Assembly (NCBI GenBank): GCA_945952225.1
Contig: CAMFHP010000005.1
Coordinates: 62,001-126,000, forward strand
Length of the DNA: 64,000 nt
Direction: 5' to 3'
Source of the DNA: an uncultured Myxococcaceae bacterium
Lineage (GTDB): Bacteria > Myxococcota_A > Polyangia > Polyangiales > Ga0077539
Shown here one piece after another: positions 7,404 to 15,137 of this stretch. Made by a program: the position numbers and the translations under genes. The notes under the pieces are model-generated. The model saw only the letters and a program-made list of their open reading frames with translations, was not told where the DNA came from and did not search any database. The stretch's first letter is position 1; every line of letters starts with the position of its first letter.

Positions 7404-10385
7404 TCAGAAGGGCGCGCCGAGCAGGGCATAGAACTGATCGCTCCCGCCTGCCATCCATCCCCTCGCCCAGCCCGCGCGCAGCGAGATCGGGATGAAATAC
7501 CCGATGACAAAATCGACGAGCGCCTCGGCGCCGGTGCCCACGGCGACGTTGTCGGGGTCGAAGCGCCCGAAGGCCGCGTGGCCCACGTCACAGAACACGT
7601 CTCCCCACACGCGCTGCACGAAGAGGGGCAGCGTCGAGAGGCCGCGCTGCGTCTGCCAGATGGGAAAGCGGTACTCCGCGTTGGCGAGCGCGAACTGGCT
7701 TCCCACGCGAGAGAACGGCGCGTAGCCCCGGAGCGCGACGCCGCCCGCCACGGCGCCGGAGCGCAGCGCGTCGAGGAGGCTTGCGGTGTTGAAATCGGGG
7801 AAGCCGCCGAGGGCGAAGAGACCCCGCTCGCCGCGGTCGGTGGTGCCGATGCCCGCGCCGAGGTGGAACGCGAGGATGTGCCGTCGGCGGTCGACGCCCC
7901 AGGGCATGGGCACGTAGGCGTTGAAGCCCGCGCTCGCTTCGATGGAGCCCACGTCGCTGCCGAGGGCGCGGTCGGCGACGCGCACGGTGGCGAACACGCT
8001 CACGCCCTCCTGTGCGGTGATGGAGTACGCGTAGCGCTGCACCCGCGAGTACGACCAGGTGGCGCGGAGTCCCGTGAGAAAGCCCTGAAACGGGAACACG
8101 GGCGGCGACTCGTTGGGGTCGAGGTAGCGATCGAGTCCGGGCAGTCCGCCGAGGGCGCGCACGTACGCAGCGTCCCAGGTGAAGTACAGCGCGTGGGCGT
8201 CGAAGCGACCGGGAAAGACGATCGACAGCTCGCTCTCTCCCCCGATGCGCTCCGCGGCCCAGACCGGGGTGCGTGTGCCCACACGGTAGCCGCCGCCCGC
8301 ATCCACGGAGCGAAACGCGCGGAGGCGCAAGGTAGGACGCACACCCCGATAGACGTAGGTCGCGTCGATGTTGGGGTCGCCGCGCACGAGCCCGAGCCCG
8401 AGGCGCACGTTCCACGCGTGTCGGTTGAGAATGTCGGCGCCGGTGATGCGCACGGCGGCCTGCGGGCCGAAGCCGTCGGCGCCGTACTCCGCGGTGAGCG
8501 TGCGCGGACGCAGCGTCTCCCAGGCGTTGTAGGGACGCTCCACGGTGAGGTACGGCGCCACGGCGCGTGTGTGTTCGTCGTCGGCGGGCGAACGCGCGAA
8601 GAGGTCTTCGGGCACGGCCTCGGGGTCGCGCCACCGCGACGGGTCGAAGGGCAGCCGCGCGAGGTCCCATCCCCGGTGCGAATAGGTCACGTACACCAGC
8701 GAGGTTCCATCGGGAGAGACCGTCGGCTGGTACGCCCCGGTGAGCGTGTTGGTGATCTGACGGAGCGCGCCCGGCGCTCCCCCCTCATCGAGCGCGACGG
8801 CGTAGAGGTTCATCACCCCGGTGCGATCGGAGGAGAAGAGCAGCCAGCGTCCGTCGTCGGTGAAGACCGGTGAGAGGTCGAGCGCGGCGTCGTCGGTGAC
8901 ATAGGTCACCGCGCGCGTGTCACGGTGGTAGATCGCCACGTCGCGACGACCGCCCTCGCGCCAATGGGAGAAGGCCACGAGGCGGCCGTCTCGGGAGTAC
9001 CGCGGGGCGTAGATCTGTTCGAAGCGACGCGCGCGCACGAGGGGACGCGGCACGCGCTCGGTGAGCGACATTTCAAAGAGCGAGGTGGTGCTCCGGTGGT
9101 TCACCGTGAAGACCACATGGTCGCCGTCGGGGGAGACGTCGGGCTGCTGCGCGCGCCATCCCTCGGTGAGCCGCTCGCCGTCGTCGAGGGAGACGCGGCC
9201 CTTCGCATCGCGGGTCACGCGGTGTGCGAAGAGGTCGTGGTAGTAATGAATCCCGCGGTACGGGACCGTGTCGCTCACGAGGAGCGTTTCGCCATCGCGC
9301 GGCGCGAAGCCCGAGGGCGAGGCGAGCCAGGTGAGGTCGTCGCCGGTGGCCGGGTGCGCGGCGTCGGCGTTGCGCCACGCGTCGGGCGAGAGCGCGCGGA
9401 GCTGCGTGTGCGACTGGCCGTCGGTGCTCTCGTACAAGAGCGTTCCATCGGAGAGGAAGCGCGGCGCGCGCACGGTCTCTCCCTGGTGCGTGATGGGCGT
9501 TCCCTCTTCGAGGCCGCGGGCGCGGAGGGCCCTCGCCTGCGACTCGTAACGGGCCCGCGTGGCGGCGAGAAAATCGTCGTAGATCTCTTCCCACGTGGCG
9601 CCCGTCGCGCGGTGGATCGCGCGGTTGAGCTGCCATGGCGCCGCGTGCGAGCCGTAATCCACGGAGAGGTCACGGAGCGCGTCGTGGCCCCATCGGTCGG
9701 CCACGTACTGCATCACGTACGAGCCGTAGAGGTACCAGAGCGATCCGTGGGGCCAGCGGTTCGCGCCCGACGTGAGCTGGTCGAGGGTCGCGAGGTTGTC
9801 TTCGAGCGCGTCGGCCCGAAGGATCATGTCCCATTGCGACGAGCGGAGACGTCCGCCGTGCGTGTGAAGGCTCTCTTCGTAGGTGGCGAGGCCTTCGAGG
9901 ATCCAGCGCGGCTGCACCTGGTTGGGGGCCCATTGTTTTCCCACGATGGCGTTCACGATGGCCGCCACACCCGAGATCTGATCGGTGTGGAGGATGTGCG
10001 TGTACTCGTGGGTCACGAGGGTCGAGAGCCAGTCGTCGTGCTGGTTGAGCACGGAGAGGTCGTCGGGCGCCGTCACGAAGAGCCGAACCGTGTTGAGCGG
10101 AATGGCCGTGGCGCTTCCGTTCGCGTCGTCGGTGTCGTCGCTGAGCACCACGTCGACGGGCCGATCGGGCGCCCACCCGAGGGGACCGTGGAGGGTCTCG
10201 GCCGCGCGCTCGGCCACCTCGCCCACGCGCCGCGCGATGGGCTCCATCTGTTGGTAGAAGTGAATGCGGAAGTGCGGGGTTTCGAGCGTGCGCCAGACGA
10301 GGCGCGGGTCCTGCTGGGCGCGGCCTTCACCCGGCAGCGCGAGGGCCGCGAGCGCGACGAGGAGCGCGGCGGCGCGACGGATCAT
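7404..10385 (-). CDS. Surface protease-like protein: gluzincin domain, TolB propeller, outer-membrane barrel
   Basis: A 993-residue exported protein with a signal peptide ending near 'GEGRAQ' (residue 24). Residues ~30-270 carry a zinc-peptidase pattern: 'THEYTHILHTDQ' (HEXXH, about residue 125) and the downstream Glu ligand in 'WILEGLATYEES' (about 165). Residues ~280-600 are TolB/PD40 propeller repeats such as 'DVSPDGDHVVFT', 'RYSRDGRLVAFS' and 'TVSPDGTSLVYV'. The last ~340 residues alternate aromatic and polar residues and resemble an Omp85/surface-antigen barrel, ending 'GSDQFYALLGAPF' with terminal Phe, as outer-membrane barrels do. The likely place is the outer membrane. Its start overlaps the stop of the upstream gene (ATGA). 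Confidence 0.85.
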   Translation of the reverse strand: MIRRAAALLVALAALALPGEGRAQQDPRLVWRTLETPHFRIHFYQQMEPIARRVGEVAERAAETLHGPLGWAPDRPVDVVLSDDTDDANGSATAIPLNTVRLFVTAPDDLSVLNQHDDWLSTLVTHEYTHILHTDQISGVAAIVNAIVGKQWAPNQVQPRWILEGLATYEESLHTHGGRLRSSQWDMILRADALEDNLATLDQLTSGANRWPHGSLWYLYGSYVMQYVADRWGHDALRDLSVDYGSHAAPWQLNRAIHRATGATWEEIYDDFLAATRARYESQARALRARGLEEGTPITHQGETVRAPRFLSDGTLLYESTDGQSHTQLRALSPDAWRNADAAHPATGDDLTWLASPSGFAPRDGETLLVSDTVPYRGIHYYHDLFAHRVTRDAKGRVSLDDGERLTEGWRAQQPDVSPDGDHVVFTVNHRSTTSLFEMSLTERVPRPLVRARRFEQIYAPRYSRDGRLVAFSHWREGGRRDVAIYHRDTRAVTYVTDDAALDLSPVFTDDGRWLLFSSDRTGVMNLYAVALDEGGAPGALRQITNTLTGAYQPTVSPDGTSLVYVTYSHRGWDLARLPFDPSRWRDPEAVPEDLFARSPADDEHTRAVAPYLTVERPYNAWETLRPRTLTAEYGADGFGPQAAVRITGADILNRHAWNVRLGLGLVRGDPNIDATYVYRGVRPTLRLRAFRSVDAGGGYRVGTRTPVWAAERIGGESELSIVFPGRFDAHALYFTWDAAYVRALGGLPGLDRYLDPNESPPVFPFQGFLTGLRATWSYSRVQRYAYSITAQEGVSVFATVRVADRALGSDVGSIEASAGFNAYVPMPWGVDRRRHILAFHLGAGIGTTDRGERGLFALGGFPDFNTASLLDALRSGAVAGGVALRGYAPFSRVGSQFALANAEYRFPIWQTQRGLSTLPLFVQRVWGDVFCDVGHAAFGRFDPDNVAVGTGAEALVDFVIGYFIPISLRAGWARGWMAGGSDQFYALLGAPF

Positions 10386-11146
10386 GGAGCGTCGGCGGAC
10401 CCATCCACGGGCGCGTCGGCGGAGGCGTCACGGGGCGCGATGGGCGGATCGTCGGCGGGCTCCTGACGGCGCGCGCGCTCGGCGGAGAACCACGTCGCGG
10501 CGGCGATGGCCTGGAACGCGTCCTCTTCGTCCTGATCGACGGAGACCTGCACCTGCGGGCCGTCGCGCCAGGTCCATCGGGCCGAGCGTTCGGCCTGCTT
10601 CGAGGCGAGGCACAGCGCGAGGTGTCCCGCGCATCCGGGGCCCGTGGAGCGGCCTTCGTCCGAGGGGTCTCCGAGCGAGGCCCGCACGAGGCCCACGAGG
10701 CGGTCGAAGTGCTGCTCGATGGCCGCCTCGTCGCGCGTGCGCGGGCCGTCGATCGACACCGCGCAGAGCCCCGCGCCGCAGAACTCGTAGGTCACGATCC
10801 CCGCGATCGGAAGCTCCACGAGCGCGCGCGGACAGAACGTGTACTCCCCCGAGTCGCGGCACTGGATCGACGCCGCCGTGTTGCGCGCGGCGAGCTCGGC
10901 GCGTGTGGTTCCCCAGCGCACGGCGAGGGCGCCATCGGGCGCGGGACGGTCGGCGATGTAGCGCACGGCGCGGTGCGTGCGGGGCGCGTTCGCGGGGCGT
11001 GAACGACCGGCATCGCGCGCCTCGGAGTCCGTCGCGGGCGCGTTCGCGACGAGGGGCGTGACGCGACGGAGATCGGGCCGCTCGCGCCCGCGGCACCCGA
11101 GCGCCACGAGGCCCAGCAGCATCACCCGTTGGAGCATGGCCGACAT
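10382..11146 (-). CDS. Lipoprotein of unknown function with acidic C-terminal tail
   Basis: A 254-residue protein with a lipoprotein signal 'VMLLGLVALGC' and Cys about residue 18. The central domain has three or more pairs of Cys (for example 'GEYTFCPRAL', 'YEFCGAGLCAVSIDG') consistent with disulphides in the periplasm. The C-terminal 25 residues are Asp/Ala/Pro-rich. Three in-frame ATGs exist (11146, 11137, 11122). I prefer 11146, which stands 8 nt after TAGCGT. The stop overlaps the start of the protease-barrel gene, so the two are co-translated and may work together. Confidence 0.78.
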   Translation of the reverse strand: MSAMLQRVMLLGLVALGCRGRERPDLRRVTPLVANAPATDSEARDAGRSRPANAPRTHRAVRYIADRPAPDGALAVRWGTTRAELAARNTAASIQCRDSGEYTFCPRALVELPIAGIVTYEFCGAGLCAVSIDGPRTRDEAAIEQHFDRLVGLVRASLGDPSDEGRSTGPGCAGHLALCLASKQAERSARWTWRDGPQVQVSVDQDEEDAFQAIAAATWFSAERARRQEPADDPPIAPRDASADAPVDGSADAP

Positions 11147-11154
11147 CGCGGCGG

Positions 11155-11160
11155 ACGCTA
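11155..11160 (-). promoter_or_regulatory. Candidate -10 element (TAGCGT) for the lipoprotein gene
   Basis: TAGCGT on the minus strand, 8 nt from the ATG at 11146. The flanks GATAGCGTCCGCCGCG nearly repeat those before pgl. A weak TTCTTC lies 17 nt further upstream. Confidence 0.4.
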
Positions 11161-11183
11161 TCACGGCACCGCGCGCCGAAGAA

Positions 11184-11211
11184 TTGCCATGCCCGCGCAC
11201 TCGCCTAGAGT
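11184..11211 (+). promoter_or_regulatory. Candidate promoter of the rightward lipoprotein gene
   Basis: TTGCCA (11184-11189, five of six matches to TTGACA), a 16-nt spacer and TAGAGT (11206-11211). The GTG start follows 8 nt later, so the mRNA would be leaderless or nearly so. It overlaps the divergent promoter region at 11155-11185. Confidence 0.45.
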
Positions 11212-11219
11212 CACGCGCT

Positions 11220-12470
11220 GTGCGGGCCCTCACGATCGTGCTTCCGGTGCTCCTCCTCGCGGCGTGTCGCGAGGGCACGGCGCGCGCGCCGCGTGACCGT
11301 GGCGCTCCGATGCGCGCGGCGTTGACCGTGCCCGCGATGACCGCCGCTGCCACCGCAGAGGCCCCGTCGGCGCCGTGGCGCGAGGGCGAGGCGCTGACCT
11401 TCGACGCGAGCCCGCAGGCGTCGCTGGAGCTCGAAGCCGCGTGCAGCGACCGCACGCTCGCGGTGACCTGGCGCGCGGGACGAACGCTCTCCGTGGCCAC
11501 GCGCTCGCTGCGTGACGACGGCCGGTGGAGCGAGGCGCACACGGTGGCCTCCGATGCGACGGTGCTCGGTCGTCCCCGCGTCGAGGGGCGCGCGGTGTGG
11601 CTCGCGTGGTCCACTGCCACCGAGGCGTTGCGCGCGGCGAAGGTCGAGGGCGCCACGGTGCGTGTGCGTGAGGCTCCCGCGTTGATGCGCGCGCACGTCG
11701 AGGGCGCCTTCGTACTCGACGCACAGGGCGATCACGCGCTCGTCGCGGCCACGGTGCGCACGCACGCGGGCGAGCGTGTGGCGCTCGTGCGCGTGGGCGA
11801 TGGCGCGGGCGCGACGGAGCTCGGCGAGGGCGCGGTGGTGGCGGCGCGCGGCGGTGCCCATCCGACGCTGGTGGCGCTGCGCAACGTGCCCCGGAGCGCG
11901 GGCGGGCCGTGGCATCTGCAGGCCTGGCACGTCGACACCGCGCGGGCCCTCGCGATGGCGCCGCCGCGGGCTCCGTCCCCGTGGTCGGCGACGCCCGAGG
12001 GCGCGGCGACGGCGGGTGAGCGCGTGCCCATCGGCGTGGGTCGCTTCGAGTTCGCGCGACAGCTCGCGGGCCCTGCGAACGCGCTGTTCTTTCAGACCGT
12101 GATGGGTGCCGAGCGGGGCGTGCCGCGGGTGGCGTGGTTCCCCTCGGGGTGGGCGCCGCTCGTGGTGCCGCTGCCCGTGGCGGTGACGAGCGTGGGCGCG
12201 GCCTTCGACGACGCGCAGGCCGACGCGGGGCTCCAGCGCGTGGTGCTCACGTACTGGGGCGATCACCTCGGGCTGGAGCGCGCCACGGCCACGCCCTCGG
12301 GGCTCGGCGCCTCGACGCGCATCGGGCCCGCGCAGCGTGATGAGTTCGCGGTGTACGACCTCGCGAAGCGCACGCGCCAGGTCGAGTGCGGCGGGCGCGC
12401 GTACCGGCTGGAGTACACGCGCGAGGGCCGCACCGTGCGCCTCGACGCGCGGCCCGAAGCCCTGCGCTGA
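11220..12470 (+). CDS. Lipoprotein of unknown function, probable beta-propeller
   Basis: A 416-residue exported protein from GTG at 11220. The signal 'VRALTIVLPVLLLAAC' puts the lipid-carrying Cys at residue 16. The remainder is Ala/Val/Arg-rich with repeated strand-turn units such as 'LAVTWRAGRTLSVATRS', 'GRPRVEGRAVWLAWS' and 'VVLTYWGDHLGLERA', suggesting a propeller or sialidase-like fold (WxxG and AWS-type turns), but no Asp-box repeat is clear. It is divergent from the lipoprotein/protease-barrel pair. Function not recognised. Confidence 0.8.
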   Translation: MRALTIVLPVLLLAACREGTARAPRDRGAPMRAALTVPAMTAAATAEAPSAPWREGEALTFDASPQASLELEAACSDRTLAVTWRAGRTLSVATRSLRDDGRWSEAHTVASDATVLGRPRVEGRAVWLAWSTATEALRAAKVEGATVRVREAPALMRAHVEGAFVLDAQGDHALVAATVRTHAGERVALVRVGDGAGATELGEGAVVAARGGAHPTLVALRNVPRSAGGPWHLQAWHVDTARALAMAPPRAPSPWSATPEGAATAGERVPIGVGRFEFARQLAGPANALFFQTVMGAERGVPRVAWFPSGWAPLVVPLPVAVTSVGAAFDDAQADAGLQRVVLTYWGDHLGLERATATPSGLGASTRIGPAQRDEFAVYDLAKRTRQVECGGRAYRLEYTREGRTVRLDARPEALR

Positions 12471-12478
12471 ACGGCGAT

Positions 12479-14068
12479 TCAGCCGAGGCCCTTCTTGGTG
12501 ATCTTGCCCATGTCGGTGCGCGGGAGCGCGTCGACGAAGGCCACGTGCCGCGGCACCATGTAGCTCTCGAGCCACTGGCCCGCGCGCTGGATCACGTCGC
12601 GCTCGGAGTACCTTCCCCGCGCGCTCTCTTCGAGCACCACGAAGGCCTTCACGGCCGCGCCGAGGATCTCGTCGGCGACGCCGATCACCGCGCACTCGCG
12701 CACGCCCTCGATGCGCTCGATGGCGCGCTCGACCTCGCGGGGAGCGACCTTCTCGCCGCGCGATTTGATCACTTCGTCCATGCGGGCCACGAAGGTGAGG
12801 TAGCCCTCGTCGTCGAGGCGGCAGAGGTCGCCCGTGTAGAGCACGCGCTCGCCGGGGAGGTCTCCGTCGCGAAGCCAGCGCGCAGTGGCCTCGGGCTTGT
12901 TCCAGTAGCCCATCATCACGTGGGGGCCGCGCACGACGAGCTCACCCTCGGCGCTGTGCGTGTGACGTACTCCGTCCGCGTCGACCACCCAGAACTCCGT
13001 GCCCGGAATGGCCACGCCCACGCTGTCGGGCTTGTCGGCGAGGCGCTCGGGCGGGAGGTACGACACGCGCTTGCACTCGGTGAGGCCGTACATCGAGAAC
13101 ACCTTCGCGTTCGGAAAGAACCGCGCGATGGCGTCGAGGTGTCGGGGAAGAAGCTGCGCCGCCGTGCTGCTCACGTAGCGCACCGACGAGAGGTCGGGCG
13201 GGGTCACGTCGCGCAGCTCGGCGAGCATCGCGAACATCGTGGGCACGCCCGCGAAGCCCGTGACCCGCTCGGCCGACGCGCGCGCGAGGGCGTGCATCGG
13301 AAAGGTGAACCCGCGCTCCATCACCAGCGTGGCCCCGAGGCGCACGGCCATGATCCACTGGTAGAGCCCGTAGTTGAACGCGAGGGGCACGACGCCGAAG
13401 ATCACGTCGTCGTCGCGGTTGCCGAGGAGCGACGTGACGCTCCAGCTCGCGAACTCGACATTGCGGTGCGAGAGCATCGCGCCCTTGGGCTCGCCGGTGC
13501 TGCCCGAGGTGTAGATGATCATCGCGAGGTCGCTCTCGATCGACGCGCGCGCCGGGGCCGTCGTCGGCGATGCATCGGCGAGCGGATCGACGAGGGCCAC
13601 GCGCGCCACGCCGGCCTCGCGGGCGATGGCCACGGCGCGGTGCTCTCCCTCGGGCTGCGACCATCCGCGGAGCACGAGCATCGCGGGGCAGCGCGCGCCG
13701 AGGATCACGGCGGCGCCCGTCCAGTGCGGCGTGGCGACGGCGTCGACCATCACCGCGCGCGCGTCGCAGTCGGCGATCACGTAGGCGAGCTTCTCGGCGC
13801 GGGTCTGTCCGCTGAGCACCACGAAGGCCGCGTCGGCCTTGAGCACGGCCCACACGGCCACGGCCACGTCGACGGAGTTGTCGCCGAAGATCACCACACG
13901 GTCGCCGCGACGTACGCCCTGCGCGCGGAGCACGTGGGCCACCTGCGAGGCGCGCGCGTCGAGCTCGCGGTAGGTGAGCCGACGGTTCTGGGCGACGAGC
14001 GCGGTGCGGTCGGGCACGCGCGCCGCCGAGGTTTCGAGCAGCGACGCGGTCGTGCGCGCGGCGATCAC
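12479..14068 (-). CDS. Acyl-adenylate ligase (AMP-dependent synthetase, ANL superfamily)
   Basis: A 529-residue cytoplasmic enzyme that should activate a carboxylate to the acyl-AMP and pass it to CoA or another acceptor. All ANL core motifs are present: 'IIYTSGSTGEPKGAMLSH' (A3), 'YGLTE' (A5), 'YTGDLCRLDDEGYL' (A7), the hinge 'FVARMDEVIKSRGEKVAPRE' (A8) and the catalytic Lys in 'PRTDMGKITKKGL' near the C-terminus (A10). The GTG at 14068 overlaps the stop of the NadE-like gene by 4 nt (GTGA), so they are co-translated. Substrate unknown; fatty acid or aromatic acid both possible. Confidence 0.92.
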   Translation of the reverse strand: MIAARTTASLLETSAARVPDRTALVAQNRRLTYRELDARASQVAHVLRAQGVRRGDRVVIFGDNSVDVAVAVWAVLKADAAFVVLSGQTRAEKLAYVIADCDARAVMVDAVATPHWTGAAVILGARCPAMLVLRGWSQPEGEHRAVAIAREAGVARVALVDPLADASPTTAPARASIESDLAMIIYTSGSTGEPKGAMLSHRNVEFASWSVTSLLGNRDDDVIFGVVPLAFNYGLYQWIMAVRLGATLVMERGFTFPMHALARASAERVTGFAGVPTMFAMLAELRDVTPPDLSSVRYVSSTAAQLLPRHLDAIARFFPNAKVFSMYGLTECKRVSYLPPERLADKPDSVGVAIPGTEFWVVDADGVRHTHSAEGELVVRGPHVMMGYWNKPEATARWLRDGDLPGERVLYTGDLCRLDDEGYLTFVARMDEVIKSRGEKVAPREVERAIERIEGVRECAVIGVADEILGAAVKAFVVLEESARGRYSERDVIQRAGQWLESYMVPRHVAFVDALPRTDMGKITKKGLG

Positions 14069-15054
14069 CCGAGCACCTCGGGAACCTTCTCGATGAGCAG
14101 TCCGGTGAGGTGGAGCGGGCGCGTCGCGCGGCGCTTGGCGTCGATGTCTTTGTACACGCGGGTCACCTGGTCGGCGGTGAGCCCGAGCGCGCGCGCGGCC
14201 TCGTCGGCGGGCACGTCGTGGTTGCGCGCCCAGAGGCAGAGGTCCATCTCGCCGTAGGGGAGCGCGTAGTAGAACTCGTCCTGCCCCTGGGGGAGCGAGA
14301 AGGTGTCGGTGGTGGGCGCGCGGTTGCAGATCTCGTCGGGCACGCCGAGGTGCCGCGCGAGCGCGTAGACCTGCGTCTTGTAGAGGTGCGCGATGGGCTT
14401 CACGTCGGCGAGTCCGTCGCCGCCCTTCACGAAGAAGCCCTGGTCGTATTCGAGGCGGTTGGGCGTGCCGCACACCGCGTAGTTCAGCCGGTCGGCGTGG
14501 AAGTACTCCATCGTCGTGCGGAGGCGCTGCTTGAAGTTCGTCGCCGCCACGAGCTGGAGGTACGCGTCGAGCGGGAGCGGCGCGCTCTGCTGCTCGCCCT
14601 CGGGCGACTCGACCACGACGCGCGAGATGTTGAGCCGCTCGCCTTCGAGGATCGACGGGATCACCAGCTTCGACTTCCACCCCGCGCCGTACTGCGGAAA
14701 CACCTTGCGGATGGCCTCATCCTGCCGCGTGTAGCACCCGAGCGCGTGGAGCGCGGGCGCGAGGTCTTCGGTCACCGTCGCGATGCCGAAGCGCTCGGCG
14801 AGGAGCTTCCCGTACGTGAGCGACTCCGACGACGAGGCGCTCTCGGGCATGAAGAGCCCGACGACCTTCTGCGGGCCGAACGCGCGCACCGCGAGGGCCG
14901 TGCAGAGCGCGCTGTCGATGCCGCCGGAGATGCCCACGACGAGGCCGCGGCGGCGCAGCGTGCCCATCACCAGCTCGCGCAGCGAGGCCGCGATCGAGTC
15001 GGCGAGGGCGTCGGGGTTCGTGAGCGTGAGAACGTCGCGGGTGAAGGTGGTCAC
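14065..15054 (-). CDS. nadE: NAD(+) synthase-like ATP-pyrophosphatase amidase
   Basis: A 329-residue protein with the PP-loop 'VVGISGGIDSALCTALAV' (about residues 37-54) of N-type ATP pyrophosphatases, and 'TPNRLEYDQGFFVKGGDG' followed by 'ADVKPIAHLYKTQVYALA', which matches NadE in layout though the classical 'KYGDGGxD' reads 'KGGDGLAD'. There is no N-terminal glutaminase domain, so it would use free ammonia or a partner. NadE makes NAD from deamido-NAD. The 4-nt overlap with an acyl-adenylate ligase suggests that this copy may serve a biosynthetic pathway instead. GTG 15054 chosen; the upstream extension overlaps the neighbouring region without coding character. Confidence 0.78.
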   Translation of the reverse strand: MTTFTRDVLTLTNPDALADSIAASLRELVMGTLRRRGLVVGISGGIDSALCTALAVRAFGPQKVVGLFMPESASSSESLTYGKLLAERFGIATVTEDLAPALHALGCYTRQDEAIRKVFPQYGAGWKSKLVIPSILEGERLNISRVVVESPEGEQQSAPLPLDAYLQLVAATNFKQRLRTTMEYFHADRLNYAVCGTPNRLEYDQGFFVKGGDGLADVKPIAHLYKTQVYALARHLGVPDEICNRAPTTDTFSLPQGQDEFYYALPYGEMDLCLWARNHDVPADEAARALGLTADQVTRVYKDIDAKRRATRPLHLTGLLIEKVPEVLG

Positions 15055-15137
15055 GGTGCCGGAGGGTCGCACACGGCCGCGCGGCGTTGCTACGACGCTC
15101 GACAGCGCCCCCCTCGGACGCAGTGTGCGAGAAGCCG

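Noticed and set aside
7578-10466. Two long plus-strand frames (431 and 513 codons) opposite the protease-barrel gene
   Set aside because: Shadow frames; no domain, no ribosome site, and the minus-strand gene has coherent motifs throughout.
14069-14680. Extension of the acyl-adenylate ligase upstream of 14068
   Set aside because: It overlaps the NadE-like gene in another frame and has Arg-rich nonsense composition; the GTG at 14068 begins the ANL domain.
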